A DNA stretch of 64,000 nt from Halichoerus grypus (taxonomy: Eukaryota; Chordata; Mammalia; Carnivora; Phocidae). The stretch spans positions 159,928,437 to 159,992,436 of the forward strand of contig NC_135715.1 in the NCBI RefSeq assembly GCF_964656455.1, read 5' to 3'. Numbering within the stretch: the stretch's first letter is position 1; the number at the start of each line of letters is the position of its first letter. Below the pieces are notes generated by a model, which was given only the letters and a program-made list of their open reading frames with translations, was not told where the DNA came from and searched no databases. The translations under genes were made by a program, and so were the position numbers. Of this stretch, positions 41,001 through 56,000 are shown one piece after another.

Positions 41001-44000
41001 CACAAATAGAAAGGAGACCTGAAAGTAGAAATTCAGCTGAGCCCGTCTTTTCACAGGAAATGAACCAGGGAGGTTTAAAAAACAAAAAACAAACAAAACA
41101 AAACAAAACAAAACAAAAAAACCCTGCAGTAACTGATACTCTCAAGGTCAGGGACTGTGTTGTTATTGTCTCTGTGTTCCCAATGTATGAGTATCAAGCA
41201 CTCCAGAAACATTCACCAACCCAATCAATTATCAATTACTATTCTTCCACACAAATCCCAACCACCGGGCTCTTCTCTAATGAGGCTTCATTTCTTTACC
41301 CCTTCAAGAACGCTTGTCGGATCCTTCTGAAACGCCTTGAGCCCATCATTAAGAAAAATCCAGAAGGTACATGGGAAGACTGGGTAAGTGTTCCACTCTG
41401 TTTGTGATGACAAATGAGAAGACACTCCAAAGCAGGGCCGAGAGCATCACGGCAGCATTCAGCCCCACCACACACAGACAGTTTTTCTAAGAATGGGCTT
41501 CTACAAAAGGGCAGGATCATGAAAGGCTGAGACGGCCTCTCCATGCTGTGTACCAGGTACATGTATGTGAGAGAGTGCCCAGGGAACAGCATCACTGAGA
41601 GGAGGAAGGAAACGTATGAAGAACACCTAGAAGGCCTTACCCATTCCGTTTAAGTAAGAAGAGGAAGAGGCTTAGTCTTCCTAAGCCATAAGAAAAAAAA
41701 ATTGTTGTTTTAAATGGGGAGGAGGAAAACCAAAAGGCCTAATTGCTATTAAACATGTCTCAAAGGAAATGACTCATCTAATCCAACTTTACAGCATCCT
41801 TTATCTTATCTCATTAGAACAGTTATCTCACACACACACTTACCTAGAGTTCTGACACTGAGAAACGAAGCCCCAAAATACCTCGTGAACTCAGCCCCTA
41901 CATGGACGTACAGCAGGAATCTATTTTATTTGTTTAATTCAGACATCTCAACCCAGTCAGAAGGAAATTGTTCGCGTACCAGCTGAGGAAAAAAATATTA
42001 AAATGAGTTCCATTGTTGGTAACAGAGCACCAGCAACAATTATCAGATGTCAATTTTGATATAGGGAATATTTTCATTTTCACCTCTCAGATAATGTATC
42101 TATTTTCTTCTGACTAAATATGCCCATTCTGCAGATAGAAGCTGCTTTTGAACAAAGAATCAGTCTTTCGGCCACTGGATACTTCAGGTAAAAATTACAA
42201 TAATGTCTGGGCTTAGCTGAGAAAATATAAGGTAACCCAATTGCTCTGGGCCTTAGGTCCCTTATTTGTAAAACAGGTTTTTATTATGTGATCAATGAGG
42301 TCCCTTCTAAGCCTAAAATTATATGATTTTATGTAAGCCTTTGAACTATGTCCAGAGAAATACTAAATAATAAAAATACCCTTATTGGGTAAAAAAAAAT
42401 TTTTTTAATATGACTTAGAACATCTGATCATCATTTACTATTCATCGTTGAGTAGTAAAAAAATAGCATCATTAGAAACAACTTCCAACTCAGTTTTACC
42501 AATCTCCCTCCCTTTACCATAAAACCTTTCTGTTTTGAAGCTCCTCTCTGGGCAGGAAGAGATGCGAGGATAATCACCAGTCCTCATTTGTGCAGTTTCT
42601 GTCAGTGGGAGGCCCTCAGTCAATTCATGTTCACTGAATGAAGCACAAAGAGGAGAACTGGTTGTCGAGTTCAGGAAGTGTATGACATCAGTTTTATGAT
42701 CTAGTGAAACAAATCACCAAACTAAACACACACATGCACAGAGAAAGAAAACACTAAAGCAATTTTTTTATGAAGGAAGGAAGGAAGGAGGAAGGTAACA
42801 GCCCAGCCCAGTGCCCTGTACTTAATGAGCTCTAAATTTCTGAGTTCAGTTACCCGAGAAGAGAGCAAATCAGCCCTCTAGCCCGGTACATCTTCCATTG
42901 TACATTAATGCACTGAATTACGTGCCCTTTTTTACCATCCCTGAATTACCATCACTTCCCCAGTTAGCACAGTCTAGGGGGGCCCTTTGGGAATGCTGAT
43001 AAAACCAGTTAAGGTTCTCAATCCACAGAGCTAAAGCTCAACCCCTAAACCATGGATACAGACACACTGGGAGGTCCAGACCAAAACAGTCTATTGGATT
43101 CTCTCTCTTTTTGTCATCCTAACTGTAGCACAAAGAGTGTCCTCTTTAAATGGAGGCCCATGATAGTGCTGCTGTAATTAGCTAGGTTGGAAATACAGGT
43201 AGCACTTTAAATGAGTTTAAAAAGCAGTTGAAATAAGTATCAATAAAATGAAATACTATCATAATAACTTTTAAAATGAGTCAACATCGTTTGCAACCCC
43301 ACCACCACCACCACCACCCCAAGCTGATGGGCTTTCTTTCTTCCATTAGGGGCTACAAGGCTTTCATGGACTGGGAGAAGGGAGAAGGAGACCCTTTCCC
43401 ATACTATGTCTATGGAGCAGCCTGTTCCGAGGTTGAAATTGACTGCCTGACAGGAGCTCACAAGGTAAGCCAAATATAACTTTCCTCTTGGCAAATTAAA
43501 ACAACAACCACAAAATTGTGTTGTATGATAAATAGCCCAATTACATTATGTAATACTTGTACAATAAAAACAGGATTTTTTCAGTTCCTTGGGAATGTCT
43601 AGAGATCCAATCTCATGCTGAATTTCCACTTAAGTCGTGAAGAAGGAATTGCTCCTAACAGTGGTCAGTGGTTGCCAGAGGTGGGGGGTAGGGGCTTAGA
43701 TGAAAAGGGTGGAGGGGTTCAAAAGGTACAGTTATAAAATAATTAAGTCATGGGAATGTAAGGTACAATGTGGAGACCATAGTTAATAATACTGTATTGC
43801 ATGTTTGAAAGTTGCTAAGAGAGTAGATCTTAAAAGTTCTCATCTCATGAAAAAAAAAACTTTTTTAACCATGTGTGGTAATGGTAACTATGTTAACTAG
43901 ACTTATTGTGATAGTCATTTTACATACAAATATCAAATTGTTATGTTGTACACCTAAAACTAATATAATGTTATATGTCAATTATATCTCAATTAAAAAT

Positions 44001-47000
44001 TAATTTAATTTAATTTTTTAAAAAATTTTAAAGAAGTAGTCAAAAAAGAATTGTTCATGACAGCCTAAAATGCATTGTTTTTTATTCCATTTCAGACAAC
44101 AAAGTTGCTTTCCAAAGTTTTTGCCAAGAAAAAAAGGGGTCTGTTCCTAAAGTAAGGTCAAGTTATCTAATCCTGAAGGAATAGGTCATTTAGTAAATTG
44201 TCTTGAGTAAACATCTGAGAGCACATAACAATGTGATGTTTCTCTAAAGTCAGTTATCCCAAGGGTACTACTGTCCCTAACAAAATAGATGGGGGAAGGG
44301 TGTGAAAATAATTTTTTTTTAAATATTTTATTTATTTGAGAGAGAGTGAGAAACAGCATGAGAGGGGAGAGGGTCAGAGGGAGAAGCAGGCTCCCCGCTG
44401 AGCTGGGATCCCGATGTGGGACTCGATCCCAGGACTCCGGGATCATGACCTGAGCCGAAGGCAGTCGCTTAACCAACTGAGCCACCCAGGTGCCCCTGTG
44501 AAAATAATTTTTATGTTTACTACTTAATCAAGCATCCTACTGGAGGCAGGGAGTCATATTTAATCAAAAGCTAACAACTTCCAAAAAAAAAAGTTAACAT
44601 CCACCATAAAAGGTAAACCATGAATATACCTCAGATATCATTCTCAGAATAGAGAAATTACAGAAACCTGAAATAGAATATAGTATATCCAGTAAGAAAC
44701 TCTTAACTATAGGAAACAAACTGAGGGTTGCTGGAGGGGAGAGAGGTGGGGGGATGGGGTAACTGGGTGATGGGCATTAAGGAGGGCATGTGATGTAATG
44801 AGCACTGGGTGTTATATGCAACTAAGGAATCCCTAAACTCTACATTTGAAACTAATGATACACTATATGATAACTAATTGAATTTAAATAAAATAAGTTA
44901 TAAAAAATATATAGAATATCCAAAGCATAATAATTGATAGGAAATTTACAGAATGGACCAATGACACATCTAAATTCCATATACAGATTATTCCAACATC
45001 ATCTTGAACCATCTTAGCTGAAACTAGAAATGATCAATTTATGTAAAATAGGAAGGAATTTGCAAATACTGCCTTGGAAATCTTATCAAAATGTCTTTTA
45101 TTGCCCCAATGTTAGTAAATTTGTCCGTAACTTAAATTTTATATAAATAAGATAGAAAATACAGTAAAAGAAGGGATGTCTGGAGAGCAGTCACCCTCAC
45201 ATTCCACTTGAGTTCATCCTTAGGATACGTTATATCCCCATTTTCACTCTAGATCATTGTGAAGAAGTAAACCCATGAAAATAGGAACAGATTGTTCATA
45301 TGATAATATTAAAACTGTGTTTCCTAATGCTTTTCACATCATGGTACATATAGATAATGATAATATTTGCACAGCACATTTACAAACAAGGACCTCATGT
45401 TGGCAGGTAAGCAGCCTGAGAATCTCGCCCCAGACCCGCAGAAGTCCAAGTGTCAGGGTCCTGACACACCTGTAACCCATTCAAGGCTCCACACTCAGTG
45501 GAAAGCTGTTCTTACACTTTTTTTTTAAAAGATTTTATTTATTTGAAGGAGAGCGAGCGAGTGAGCATGAGCAGGGGCAGGGGCAGAAGGTGAGAGAGAA
45601 GCAGACTCCCCGCGGAGCAGGGAGCCTGACATGGGGCTCGATTCCAGGACCCTGGGATCATGACCTGAACCAAAAGCAGATGCTTAACCGACTGAGCCAC
45701 CCAGGGGCCCCTGGAAAGCTGTTTTTAGAAATCAACTAATTTTTCTGATCCTCCGCCCTGAAGGTGGTATTGCCAGATTTGTTGCTAGCAAATAAAAATA
45801 CAGGATGGCTGGTTAAATTGGAATTTCAGATAAACAACAAATAAATTTCTGGTATAAATATGCTCACTGCAGCATTGGGGACATACTTATTTTATCTGGC
45901 AATTCTATCTGAGGGCCTTGGTATAAATCCCTGAAGAAACAAATCTCACAGGGATATTCCAGAATTTATGGTACCAGTAAAGTTAAAATCTGGTTGTCCC
46001 TGTGCCTTCCTTATTACTGGCTGAGGTTCAGTCATTGTGGTATCACTTCAGCCCTTGAAATAGTTTATTCCTTGAAGAGGCAAAACTTCTTTTAACTAAA
46101 GGGAAATCAGAGAAATTAAATGACAGGCCTGTTGCTGCTGGCCACTTGTGGGTGCTGAGCCAGAACGTGTGCCCGTCCCATTACTGCACAGCCGTCTCTT
46201 CCCACCGTCCAACACCCTTCATGCAAAATATACCAGTTTTCAAGGTGGAAATAAATCCAACGCCCACTCTGAGGTGTGTCCAACCTCCTGCCCTATCTGT
46301 TGAGAATAAATGAAGGCTGGTCCCAATGCCCACAGAAGGTTGTCTGAAAGGTCAACATTTGAGTCAAAAGAGAACTGTCAACCCAAAGGACTAGATAGAA
46401 AGGAGGAGCCTGGCTAGTAAGCCTAAACGGAGAATGCTGATGTTCTCAGAACAAGCACAGGACATGGGGGCAGAAGGAAAGCCCAGAGATATTCCCGAGA
46501 TAGACCACTGGCACATACGGGCTTTCTGTGGCTCCTTAACAACCCGTCTGCACGAGCCCCATGCCAAAACATAAGGGCCAAATTAGTGTGATGTTTCTCA
46601 GGGAAGGAAAGAGATTAGCGTAGTCAAAGGTAGTGTCAACATTTTCCCTTCATATGTTCCAAGATCTTTGAAATCTCCAATTTCATACATGCCACTATGG
46701 CTACATGATTTCCTCCGTAAATCAGCAATAATACCACCTCCATCAAATCATCACGAGGACTTGATGAGCTCATGAGTTGTAGCAGAACAACAAATCCAGG
46801 TTTAGAATGAGATGAGCAACCAGGATCAATTATTCACTAAGTTACACTCAAAGGCACTCACATACCATGGACTTTGGAGTCACTTAAGAAGTCAAACCAG
46901 GGGCGCCTGGGTGGCTCAGTCGGTTAAGCGTCTGCCTTCGGCTCAGGTCATGATCCCAGGGTCCTGGGATTGAGCCCCGCGTCAGGCTCCCTGCTCAGGG

Positions 47001-50000
47001 GGAAGCCTGCTTCTCCCTCTCCCACTCCCTCTGCTTGTGTTCCTTCTCTCGCTGTGTTTCTCTCTGTCAAATAAATAAATAAAACCTTAAAAAAAAAAAA
47101 GAGAGAGAAGTCAAACCAGGATTACGTAAGATCTCCTGGGGTCACCGCCAGTCCTAGCACTAAAGTTGAAGAGTTTGGCAGATTTCTTACCACTTCTGAT
47201 ATTGATGAGGTTCAGTGCAGTGTTCATTAACCAGTGAGAGTTCTGGAATAACTGGAGACCTTTTAAATAATTTTTTTTTTTAATTTATTTATTTGACAGA
47301 GAGAGACACAGCGAGAGAGGGAACACAAGTGGGGCGGGGGGGGGGAGGGAAAAGCAGGCTTCCCGCTGAGCAGGGAGCCCAATGTGGGGCTTGATCCCAG
47401 GACCCTGGGATCATGACCTGAGCCGAAGGCAGACACTTAATGACTGAGCCACCCAGCGCCCTCTTTTAAATAAATCTTAAGATAATCTTTTTAATTTAAG
47501 CTTTTATGGTGAAGTAATTTTCATTTTTGGCAGAAAATCAGAACAGACATCGTCATGGATACATGTTGCAGCCTAAATCCCGCCATTGATATTGGGCAGG
47601 TAGGTGCTGGCCCATGGAGATGGATGCCACTTCCTGAAAGTCATTGCGGGGAGACTAAGTACGTCTAAAGAGCATACAGCCTCACAGAGCTTGACATTTT
47701 CCCCTTTCAGGTTGAAGGTTCCTTTATTCAGGGAATGGGCCTTTATACCACTGAAGAGCTGAAATATTCCCTGGAAGGTGTTCTGTACTCTCGAGGCCCA
47801 GACGAGTACAAAATTCCAACCATCACTGATGTCCCAGAGGAATTCAATGTCTCCCTGTTGCCATCATCACAAACCCCACCAACCATCTATTCATCCAAGG
47901 TAAGCGCTCAAACCTACTGCTGTGCAATGTGATCCATCAAGTAGCATGGTAAATGAAAGCAGGTAGACAAAATAATAATAATAATAATGTCAACCTGTAT
48001 CAGGACCAAATTACAAGAGACTGTTAGAATTTGGAGAAGAATCACCTAGAGAAAAGTGAGATTCAGAGAGGATAAGTGATCTCTGCCTAATGGCCATCCT
48101 TGGCCAAGGTCTTTATTTATTAGTATCTTCTTTCACTGGAAATGCTAAAATTTGGTGAAAAGTTCTGATTTGATAGAATAATATTTTCACTTAAGAACCT
48201 TAAGACTAAAATGGGGGGCGCCTGGGTGGTTCAGTTGGTTGGGCGACTGCCTTCGGCTCAGGTCATGATCCTGGAGTCCCAGGATCGAGTCCCGCATCAG
48301 GCTCCCTGCTCAGCGGGGAGTCTGCTTCTCCCTCTGACCCTCCTCCCTCTCATGCTCTCTGTCTCTCATTCTCTCTCTCTCAAATAAATAAATAAAATCT
48401 TTTAAAAAAATAAATAAATAAATAAAATAAAATAAAATATTAAATGGGATTAAAGGCATGATACTACTAAAATTTTAGGAAAAAGTGGCAGCATGGGAAG
48501 AATCCTAGACTGGGCCTCAGTGGACCTGGGTTCTTAGCCTAGCCTCGCCAGCTCCCTGTGATCATAGATGAATCACTCACCTCTTGGGGGCTCAGGGTCC
48601 TCATCCATACCCATAAATGGATCCAGAACAATGGTTCTCAACTGGTCCCCAGGGTACATTTGGCAATGTCTGGAGTTATATCTGATTATCACAACTACGG
48701 TTGTGGAGGGAGGAGATGTTCCTAGTCTGGGTAGAGAGGCCAGGGATGCTGCTAAATAGTCTTCAATGCACAAGACAGCCCCCCAACAAAGAATTATCTG
48801 GCCCAAAATGTCAGTGGTGTCAGGAAGCAAAGACACAAACCGTTAGTAATTGCTAAAGTAGTGGAGCTGCAAATGAAAATAAAGGTCAGCATTTCTTGTC
48901 ATTGCTGTATGCAGATTATGTGAAAATCACTCTCAGAGTAGAAACTTTCTTTAGTTTTAAGATGTATTGTTAAAATTTTCTTTTAAGTCTTTTAGGAGAC
49001 TTCTTACTAGGGGTGATGAATTGATATAAGAGAAAATGAGTTCATCTGTATCTGCTGGAATGTTATCATTTCCAAACTGGAGGCCACTGTCAGCCCAGGA
49101 ACTTTCTCTCGTCATATGGTGACGGAACTGGAGGGTGGAGAGGTGGTTGGGGTGCAAATTTGAAAGGAAGGACAATCAGCATCCCCTTTGGGTTCTCATT
49201 AGGCTGGAAATCACTCAAAGAGCAGCATTCAGGCCACCAACAGCAATGGGACAGGCAGGACCTGTGAGTCCTATGGTTGTGACCAGCCACTCATACGCAG
49301 ACCCTGAGGAAACTCATGGGTTTACAGGTGCCCCATAGAGTATATTCTGTAATAATAACAGGGACCTACCGAGTACCAGGCACTGTGCTAGGAGCTTTTG
49401 CACTTGCTAAACTTTACAACACCCTGTAGCGTAGATATCATTGCCTGAATTTCACTGATAAAGGAACAGAGGCTCAGAGAGATAATCTCACCCAGAGAAA
49501 CAGAGGGAGTAAGGGCCAGGTTTCAAACTTCATGTCTCTAGCTTAGGGTTGCAAATTGGGGGACCACTGGCTGAATCTAGGCTGCAGATGTGTTTTTCTG
49601 TGACCCACACAGTGTTTTTAAAAATCAGGGAATTGTAGGGGTGTCTGGGTGGCTCAGTCGGTTAAGTGTCTGCCTTCAGCTCAGGTCATGATCTCAGGGT
49701 CCTAGGATAGAGCCCTGCATTGGGCTCCGCATTCAACAGGGAGTCTGCTTGAGATTCTCTCTCTCCCTCTCCGTCTCCTCCTCCTCCTCTCTCTCTCAAA
49801 TAAATACATCTTTAAAAATCAGGGAATTGTACATTAAAATAAGAATATCTAAATTCTCTTGAAAAATTGGATGATCTGGTAATTTTGGCTACATTTTTAG
49901 AAGACACCAATGGCCCCTTTAGACAGGACATGGGGGTATCTCTACTTCACCATAATTCCCACTTTTCTTTGCTGTCCTTCAACTGCCCACATCCTCTCAT

Positions 50001-53000
50001 TTATATTACCTGATTGTTCCTTGCAGATGATGGGCTTGCAACCCATCATCTGGTACCCAAGTCTGTACTCTTCTAGAGTACCTTACCTCCCCTGATGCTG
50101 GAGTCATAACGAGGCATTTTTCTCTCTGCTCATGAAGTTGGCCATTGAATGTGCTTCCCTAAGTAGGATACCACACAGGGTGCCTGGGTGGCTCAGTCAG
50201 TTAAGTGTCTTCAGTTCATGATCCCAGGGTCCTGGAATCGAGTCCAGCATCGGGCTCCCTGATCTGCAGGCAGCCTGCTTCTCCCTCCGCTCCCTCCTTC
50301 TCTCTCTATCTCTGTCTCTCATGCATAAATAAATAAAATCTTAAATAAATAAATAATAGGATGCCCCCCCCAACACACACACACACACACACACGTGCAT
50401 GTGCATCCACCTTTCCTATAGAACAAAGATTTAACCTAGACAGCATTACAGATATGGGAAGTTCAGGTGGTATTGTGATTTTTAAGAGTACTCAAGCTTC
50501 ATTCAGTCAATAAGTTACTGAACAAATTATTGTGAGCAAGACACTGTGCTAGGAGTTAGGGAATACAATGGTGAATAAAGACCTGGGTCCTGAAATATAG
50601 TAGCTTGTAACCTAGTATAGAAAATTCTAAAACAAATGTGCTTTCTTCCAGGGCCTGGGGGAGTCCAGGATGTTCCTGGGCTCATCTGTGTTCTTTGCCA
50701 TCACTGACGCAGTGGCCGCAGCACGCAGGGAAAGAGACATAGCTGGGGACTTCACAGTGAGGAGCCCAGCAACGCCAGAATGGGTTCGAATGGCCTGTGT
50801 AGATCGGTTCACAGAGATGGTATGGAATTATTGATTATTTTCCTAAAAGGTGGCTTTTCTATCTCTTGTTTCTTAGACCTCTAAGGTAAATTCATAACCT
50901 AATCTGATCAAATTACAAGGTCAAATTATAAAATGTAAGCTTATCAAAGGATTAAGAGGCGGGGTGCCTGGGTGGCTCAGTTGGTTAAGCGGCTGCCTTC
51001 AGCTCAGGTCATGATCCCAGGGTCCTGGGATCGAGCCCGCATCGGGCTCCCTGCTCAGCGGAGAGCCTGCTTCTCCCTCTCCCTCTGCCTGCCTCTCTGC
51101 TTACTTGTACTCTCTCTCTATCTCGCTGTCAAATAAATAAATAAAATCTTTTAATAAAAAAAAAGTATTAAGAGGCTAAAAATAAATCACACAAATACCT
51201 TGTGTATATGTAGCAATTCTAAATTTTTAAAAAGCATTTCTACATCTGTTATTTAATTTGATTGTCTCGGCAACCCTGAAGTAGGATAATTTATCATGCT
51301 TCAAAAACTAATAGCTAAATATGAAACAACTGGATGATTTCATTGAACCATTATATTTCCTCCCTCTATCCTACCTAACCTATCCTACTCTTAAGAAAAA
51401 CAAACACAAAAAATAACCCATGTATCATGTAGCTACATTTAATAATACACTGTCCGTGTTCCCAGTACAAACACAGAGTACACAGTCTACCTTTCCTTGA
51501 GAAATAACGGGATCTTATTACCAGCTGCCGCTTTTCCACTTCATGACAATGCCTCCCAGCCCAGGAGAGGGACGACTGGGAGTCACCTGCTAGATGCCCA
51601 TGCACACAGCAATCCCAGCCTGCTGAATGCTGGAGAGTCACCACCAGTCATTGAGTCCACCTGTGCCCATTTCCTCATAGCATCCTAATATACACATTAA
51701 CGCTAGTTAGCATTGATTGAGCACCGTCCTAGATATTTTACACAGATTATCTCATGAGTCACTACTATAACTGTCAGGTAACTGGTATTATTTTCTTCAT
51801 TTTACTATTGAGGAAACTTTGCCCAAAGTCAAGATTCAAACCCAGACCATCTGGCTCCAGTATAGTATATTGCCTCTTAGAGAGAAAAGAATTGATTCTC
51901 TACCTCTTAAAGGAAATTTGTGTTTTCAGATCTATATTGAAAGAAGCCTAAATACTTAAATGACCTCTTCAAAACATCCAGCCATAGAGTGAAAGAATAA
52001 TGTGACCCAGGATTTGGAAATACTGCTCAAAAGGAAGTGTCATCATGACACATTTCCTTCCCTTACATGATCCAGTCCTCTTCCCATCTCCAAACCTGAC
52101 TCAACATTGCTTGTTCTCCAGCCGTACCAACCACCCCGTCTTTCCCACCAAGTGTCCCGGCAATAGCTCTGCCCTCCCAGGCGGCCCCTCACCTGACTGT
52201 GCTGTCCACAGAAGGTTTACTATCACCTACCTCAGGTCAGTCCTGCTCAGCTGGCCACGGTCAGGGAACCAGCACTCCTCCACTGCAGGGACCCCTTCCC
52301 AGGACTGACTTGGGCCTAGAGGGCCCTGTCCACCTCCTCCCAACAGCAGTGGTCACACGGTAACTGCGGAATCGCTTGATCTCTACCCCAGTGCATAAGC
52401 ACTCCCAACCTTTCAAAAAATGTTCTCAGTCATCTTTTGCAGTAATAAATATCCTTTCCCAAAATGCGGCAGATTAGCAAAACTAAAAACATGCAGCAGC
52501 AGGTTCTAATCTTCCTTTCTTGCCCATGTTTAACTTTGTCAGTCTTCAAATGACCTGGCTCTCAGAAAATGAATTCCTTCATTTCCAAGTTTTTAGGCCA
52601 TTTTTAATAGTTGGGTTATCTGGCAAAGTCAGTCTGTCACATGCAATGGTAAGAAGTGAATCGCTTGGATTTCAATTACTATTTGGGACTCAGCCTGCCA
52701 GGTACCTTGCTCGTGGGAAGGGGCCATATTTTCTCCCAAGTCTGATGGTTTTTTGATAAGACTAATTTAATATGTCTCTGTGGATATAAATCATGTACTA
52801 ATTTGTATACCCATCAATCAAATGCTCAGGGTCAGTGTAAAAGTAACATCACATTTTCTTTTTTTTATATATTTTATTTTATTTTTTAAAGATTTTATTT
52901 ATTTATTTGAGAGCAAGAGAGCATGAGCGACTCTCACAAGAGAGCACGAGTGAGAGACCATCAGCCAGTGGGAGGGGCAGAGGGAGAGGGAGAAGCAGAT

Positions 53001-56000
53001 TCCCCACTGAGCAGGGAGCCCGATGCGGCACTCAATCCCAGGACCCTGGGATAATGACCTGAGCTGGAGGCAGACACTTAACCGACTGAGCCACCCAGGA
53101 GTCCCTTCACATTTTCTAAAACACACCTAAATAGCACCTCGTGTTATAATCTAGATTTGATATATAAACCTCATTTTAGTAACATGTATTATTTTTTATC
53201 TTCATAAAAGTAACACATGTCCATTATGGAAAAGTAAGAAAAATATTGCAAAGAATAAGATGAAAGTTAAAATCAGCCATACTCCCACTAACCAGAAATA
53301 ATCATAAAAATTTTGGTATTTAAGGACACCTGGGTGGCTCAGTTGGTTAAATGTCTACCTTCTGCTCAGGTCATGATCCCAGGATCCTGGGATCCAGTCC
53401 CGCATCGGGCTCCCTGCTCAGCAGGGAGCCTGCTTCTCCCTCTGTCTGCCGCTCCCCCTGCTTATGCTCTCTCTCTCTCTCTGACAAATAAATAAATAAA
53501 ATCTTTTTTTAAAAATCTGGTATTTATATATATTCACACACACTTGTAATCATCTCTTAAGTCATAATTATTTATATGTACAATTTATTTACATACTCAT
53601 TTTCCAAAATTGAGATATCCCTGATATAAATGTTTAAAAAGATTTGAACAGTATAATTGGGAGTGACTTCATGATGAGAGTATGGGCTTCTTCAAATTCT
53701 TGACAATACTTCCGGGATTCAAGAGTTTCTCTGTTCTGACCTCCAGACACCCATAGCAAAGGATAACCAGAAGCCAGCCTTCAGTGGGGCCTCCCAAGGG
53801 AAGCAGAGAGGAGGAAGTCCTGACTCTTGGTTTAACAAAGAGGACCAGAAACACACGAAATATAGATTCTGCTACTTCCTGTCACAGGACATGGCAATAC
53901 TCCTCCATCCGTATTGTACCACAAAGCAGGTGCCAGACATTGTTCTGGGGGCTGGGAAGTCAGAAGTGAATGAAACAGAGAGCAGCCTCTCCATTTGTGG
54001 AGCTTACTTTCTAGAAACCCGAAGTCCACCTTCCATCTCTCTAGCCTGGGTCGAAGCAGCCTCTTCGCTGGCCTTCCTATACCTAGTGCAGCTAGAAAGT
54101 TGTGGTGTGACAAATATGATCATGGCACTCTAGCATGTACAGAGGTGAGAAGGTTCCCAGTGCTCTTCAGATAAAGATATAACTTTTTAACTTGCCCTGC
54201 CAAACCTATAAACCTGCAAGTCCAGCATGGCCGGCCTCGCCCGCTTCTCCAGCTCTGCACGGTACCCTCCCCTGCCTTCTCTCTCCATGCTGGCCACCTT
54301 CTGTCTGTCCCTCTTGTCAAGGACACAGGCCTCCAACAAGCTCTGCCTTCTGCTAGTAACCATCTTTATCCTTTTTCCAGGCTAATCCCACTCACCTTTC
54401 ATATTTTTAATCAAATTCAAGAAATCAATTCAATACTTTCCTTTTTGCATATTTTGAAGTACTGGGAGTATACTGGGGAACCAGACTCACAGGTACCTGC
54501 TCTAAGTTGTTTATGGTGTAGCAGGGGAGAAAGACAAATAATTACCGTGAATTGTAAGTGCTTAGCTGACTCTGGGTTATGCCTGTGAATCAATAGAACA
54601 AAACTTTTCTAACTTAGCCTTAACCTTTTCTTAAAGTCAAAGAGATCATAGATTTGGCCCCAGCTTTGATCATTCAACATGCAATCATTTATTCATTTTT
54701 CCATGCACTGGACACTGCTGGGGAACTAAAGAAGCAGTGAGCCAGTCAATCCCTGCCCACATGGAGCTTACATTCTACTGGGGAAACCAGACAGTAAATA
54801 AGTAAACAAACACACAATATAATTTCAGGTGGTGATAAATACTATGAAGCAAAATAGAAAAATCGGGGGCTAGAATGTGATGGAGAGATTATTTTAGATA
54901 ATTTTTGATGGTTTATTAGAGAAATTTTCTCTAGGGCATTGACATTTGAGCTGAGGCCTGAATGAAGTGAGGGAGCAAGCATAAAGCTGGTAATGGTATG
55001 GTTAGAGAATAGTTAATGCAAAGGCCCTGTGGCAGTTTCATTGGATTCAAAGTAGCATGGGACCAAGTAGCCCTCAAAAATGGCCTTACCTTGTTAGTCT
55101 CTGATATTGGTAGAAAAAACTTGTAACTAAAAGGCTGCAGTTGTTGTTCTTCCTGGCATAAAGATATCAGAAATAAAAATGTGTGGGGTGCCTGGATGGC
55201 TCAGTCGATTAAGCATCCAACTCTTGATTTCAGCTCAGCTCACAATTTCAGGGTGGTGAGATCAAGCCCTGCATCAAGCTCTGTGCTGAGTGTGGAGCCT
55301 GCTTAAGATTCTCCCTCTCCCTCTCCCTCTGCCCCTCCCGCACTTGCTCTCTCTCCCTCTCTAAAATAATTAATTAATTTATAAATAAATAAAAATAAAA
55401 TTTGTGACTTACTTATCTCCACATCAGGAGGGTGAAACCTGAATAATCCTTATTCCAGCTTCCGTTGCAACTAGCCTCTATCACAATCCAGGTCTATATC
55501 TTCAGTTCTTTAGAAATTACGATTTGTTCACACGGCAGGCCTCCTAAAGTTCTCATAGCCTGGCTCCTCACACAGACCAGTCTCTTTAAAGCATCTTAGA
55601 ACAAATCTGAGCCTATATCAGATTTACATTTAATCAAACTACAACATGGTATTTTAACCGAAATACAGTCTACCCTTGAACAACACAGGTTTGAACTGTG
55701 CAGGTCCACTTATACCCAGATTAATACAGTACAGCACTGTAAATGTATTTTCTCTTCTTTAAGATTTTCTTTATAACCTCTTCTCGTCTCTTACTTTATA
55801 ATTTTAAGAATACAGTATATAATACATATGTGTTCATCAACTCTGTTATCAGTAACAGAGTTCATTTCAGTCAACAGTAGGCTATTAGTACTTAAGTTTT
55901 GGGGGAGTCAAAATTATAAGTGGATTTTCACCTTCACGGGGGGTCAGCACCCCAGCCCCCACATTGTTCAAGGGTCAACTGTATATAATGATTCACTCTG

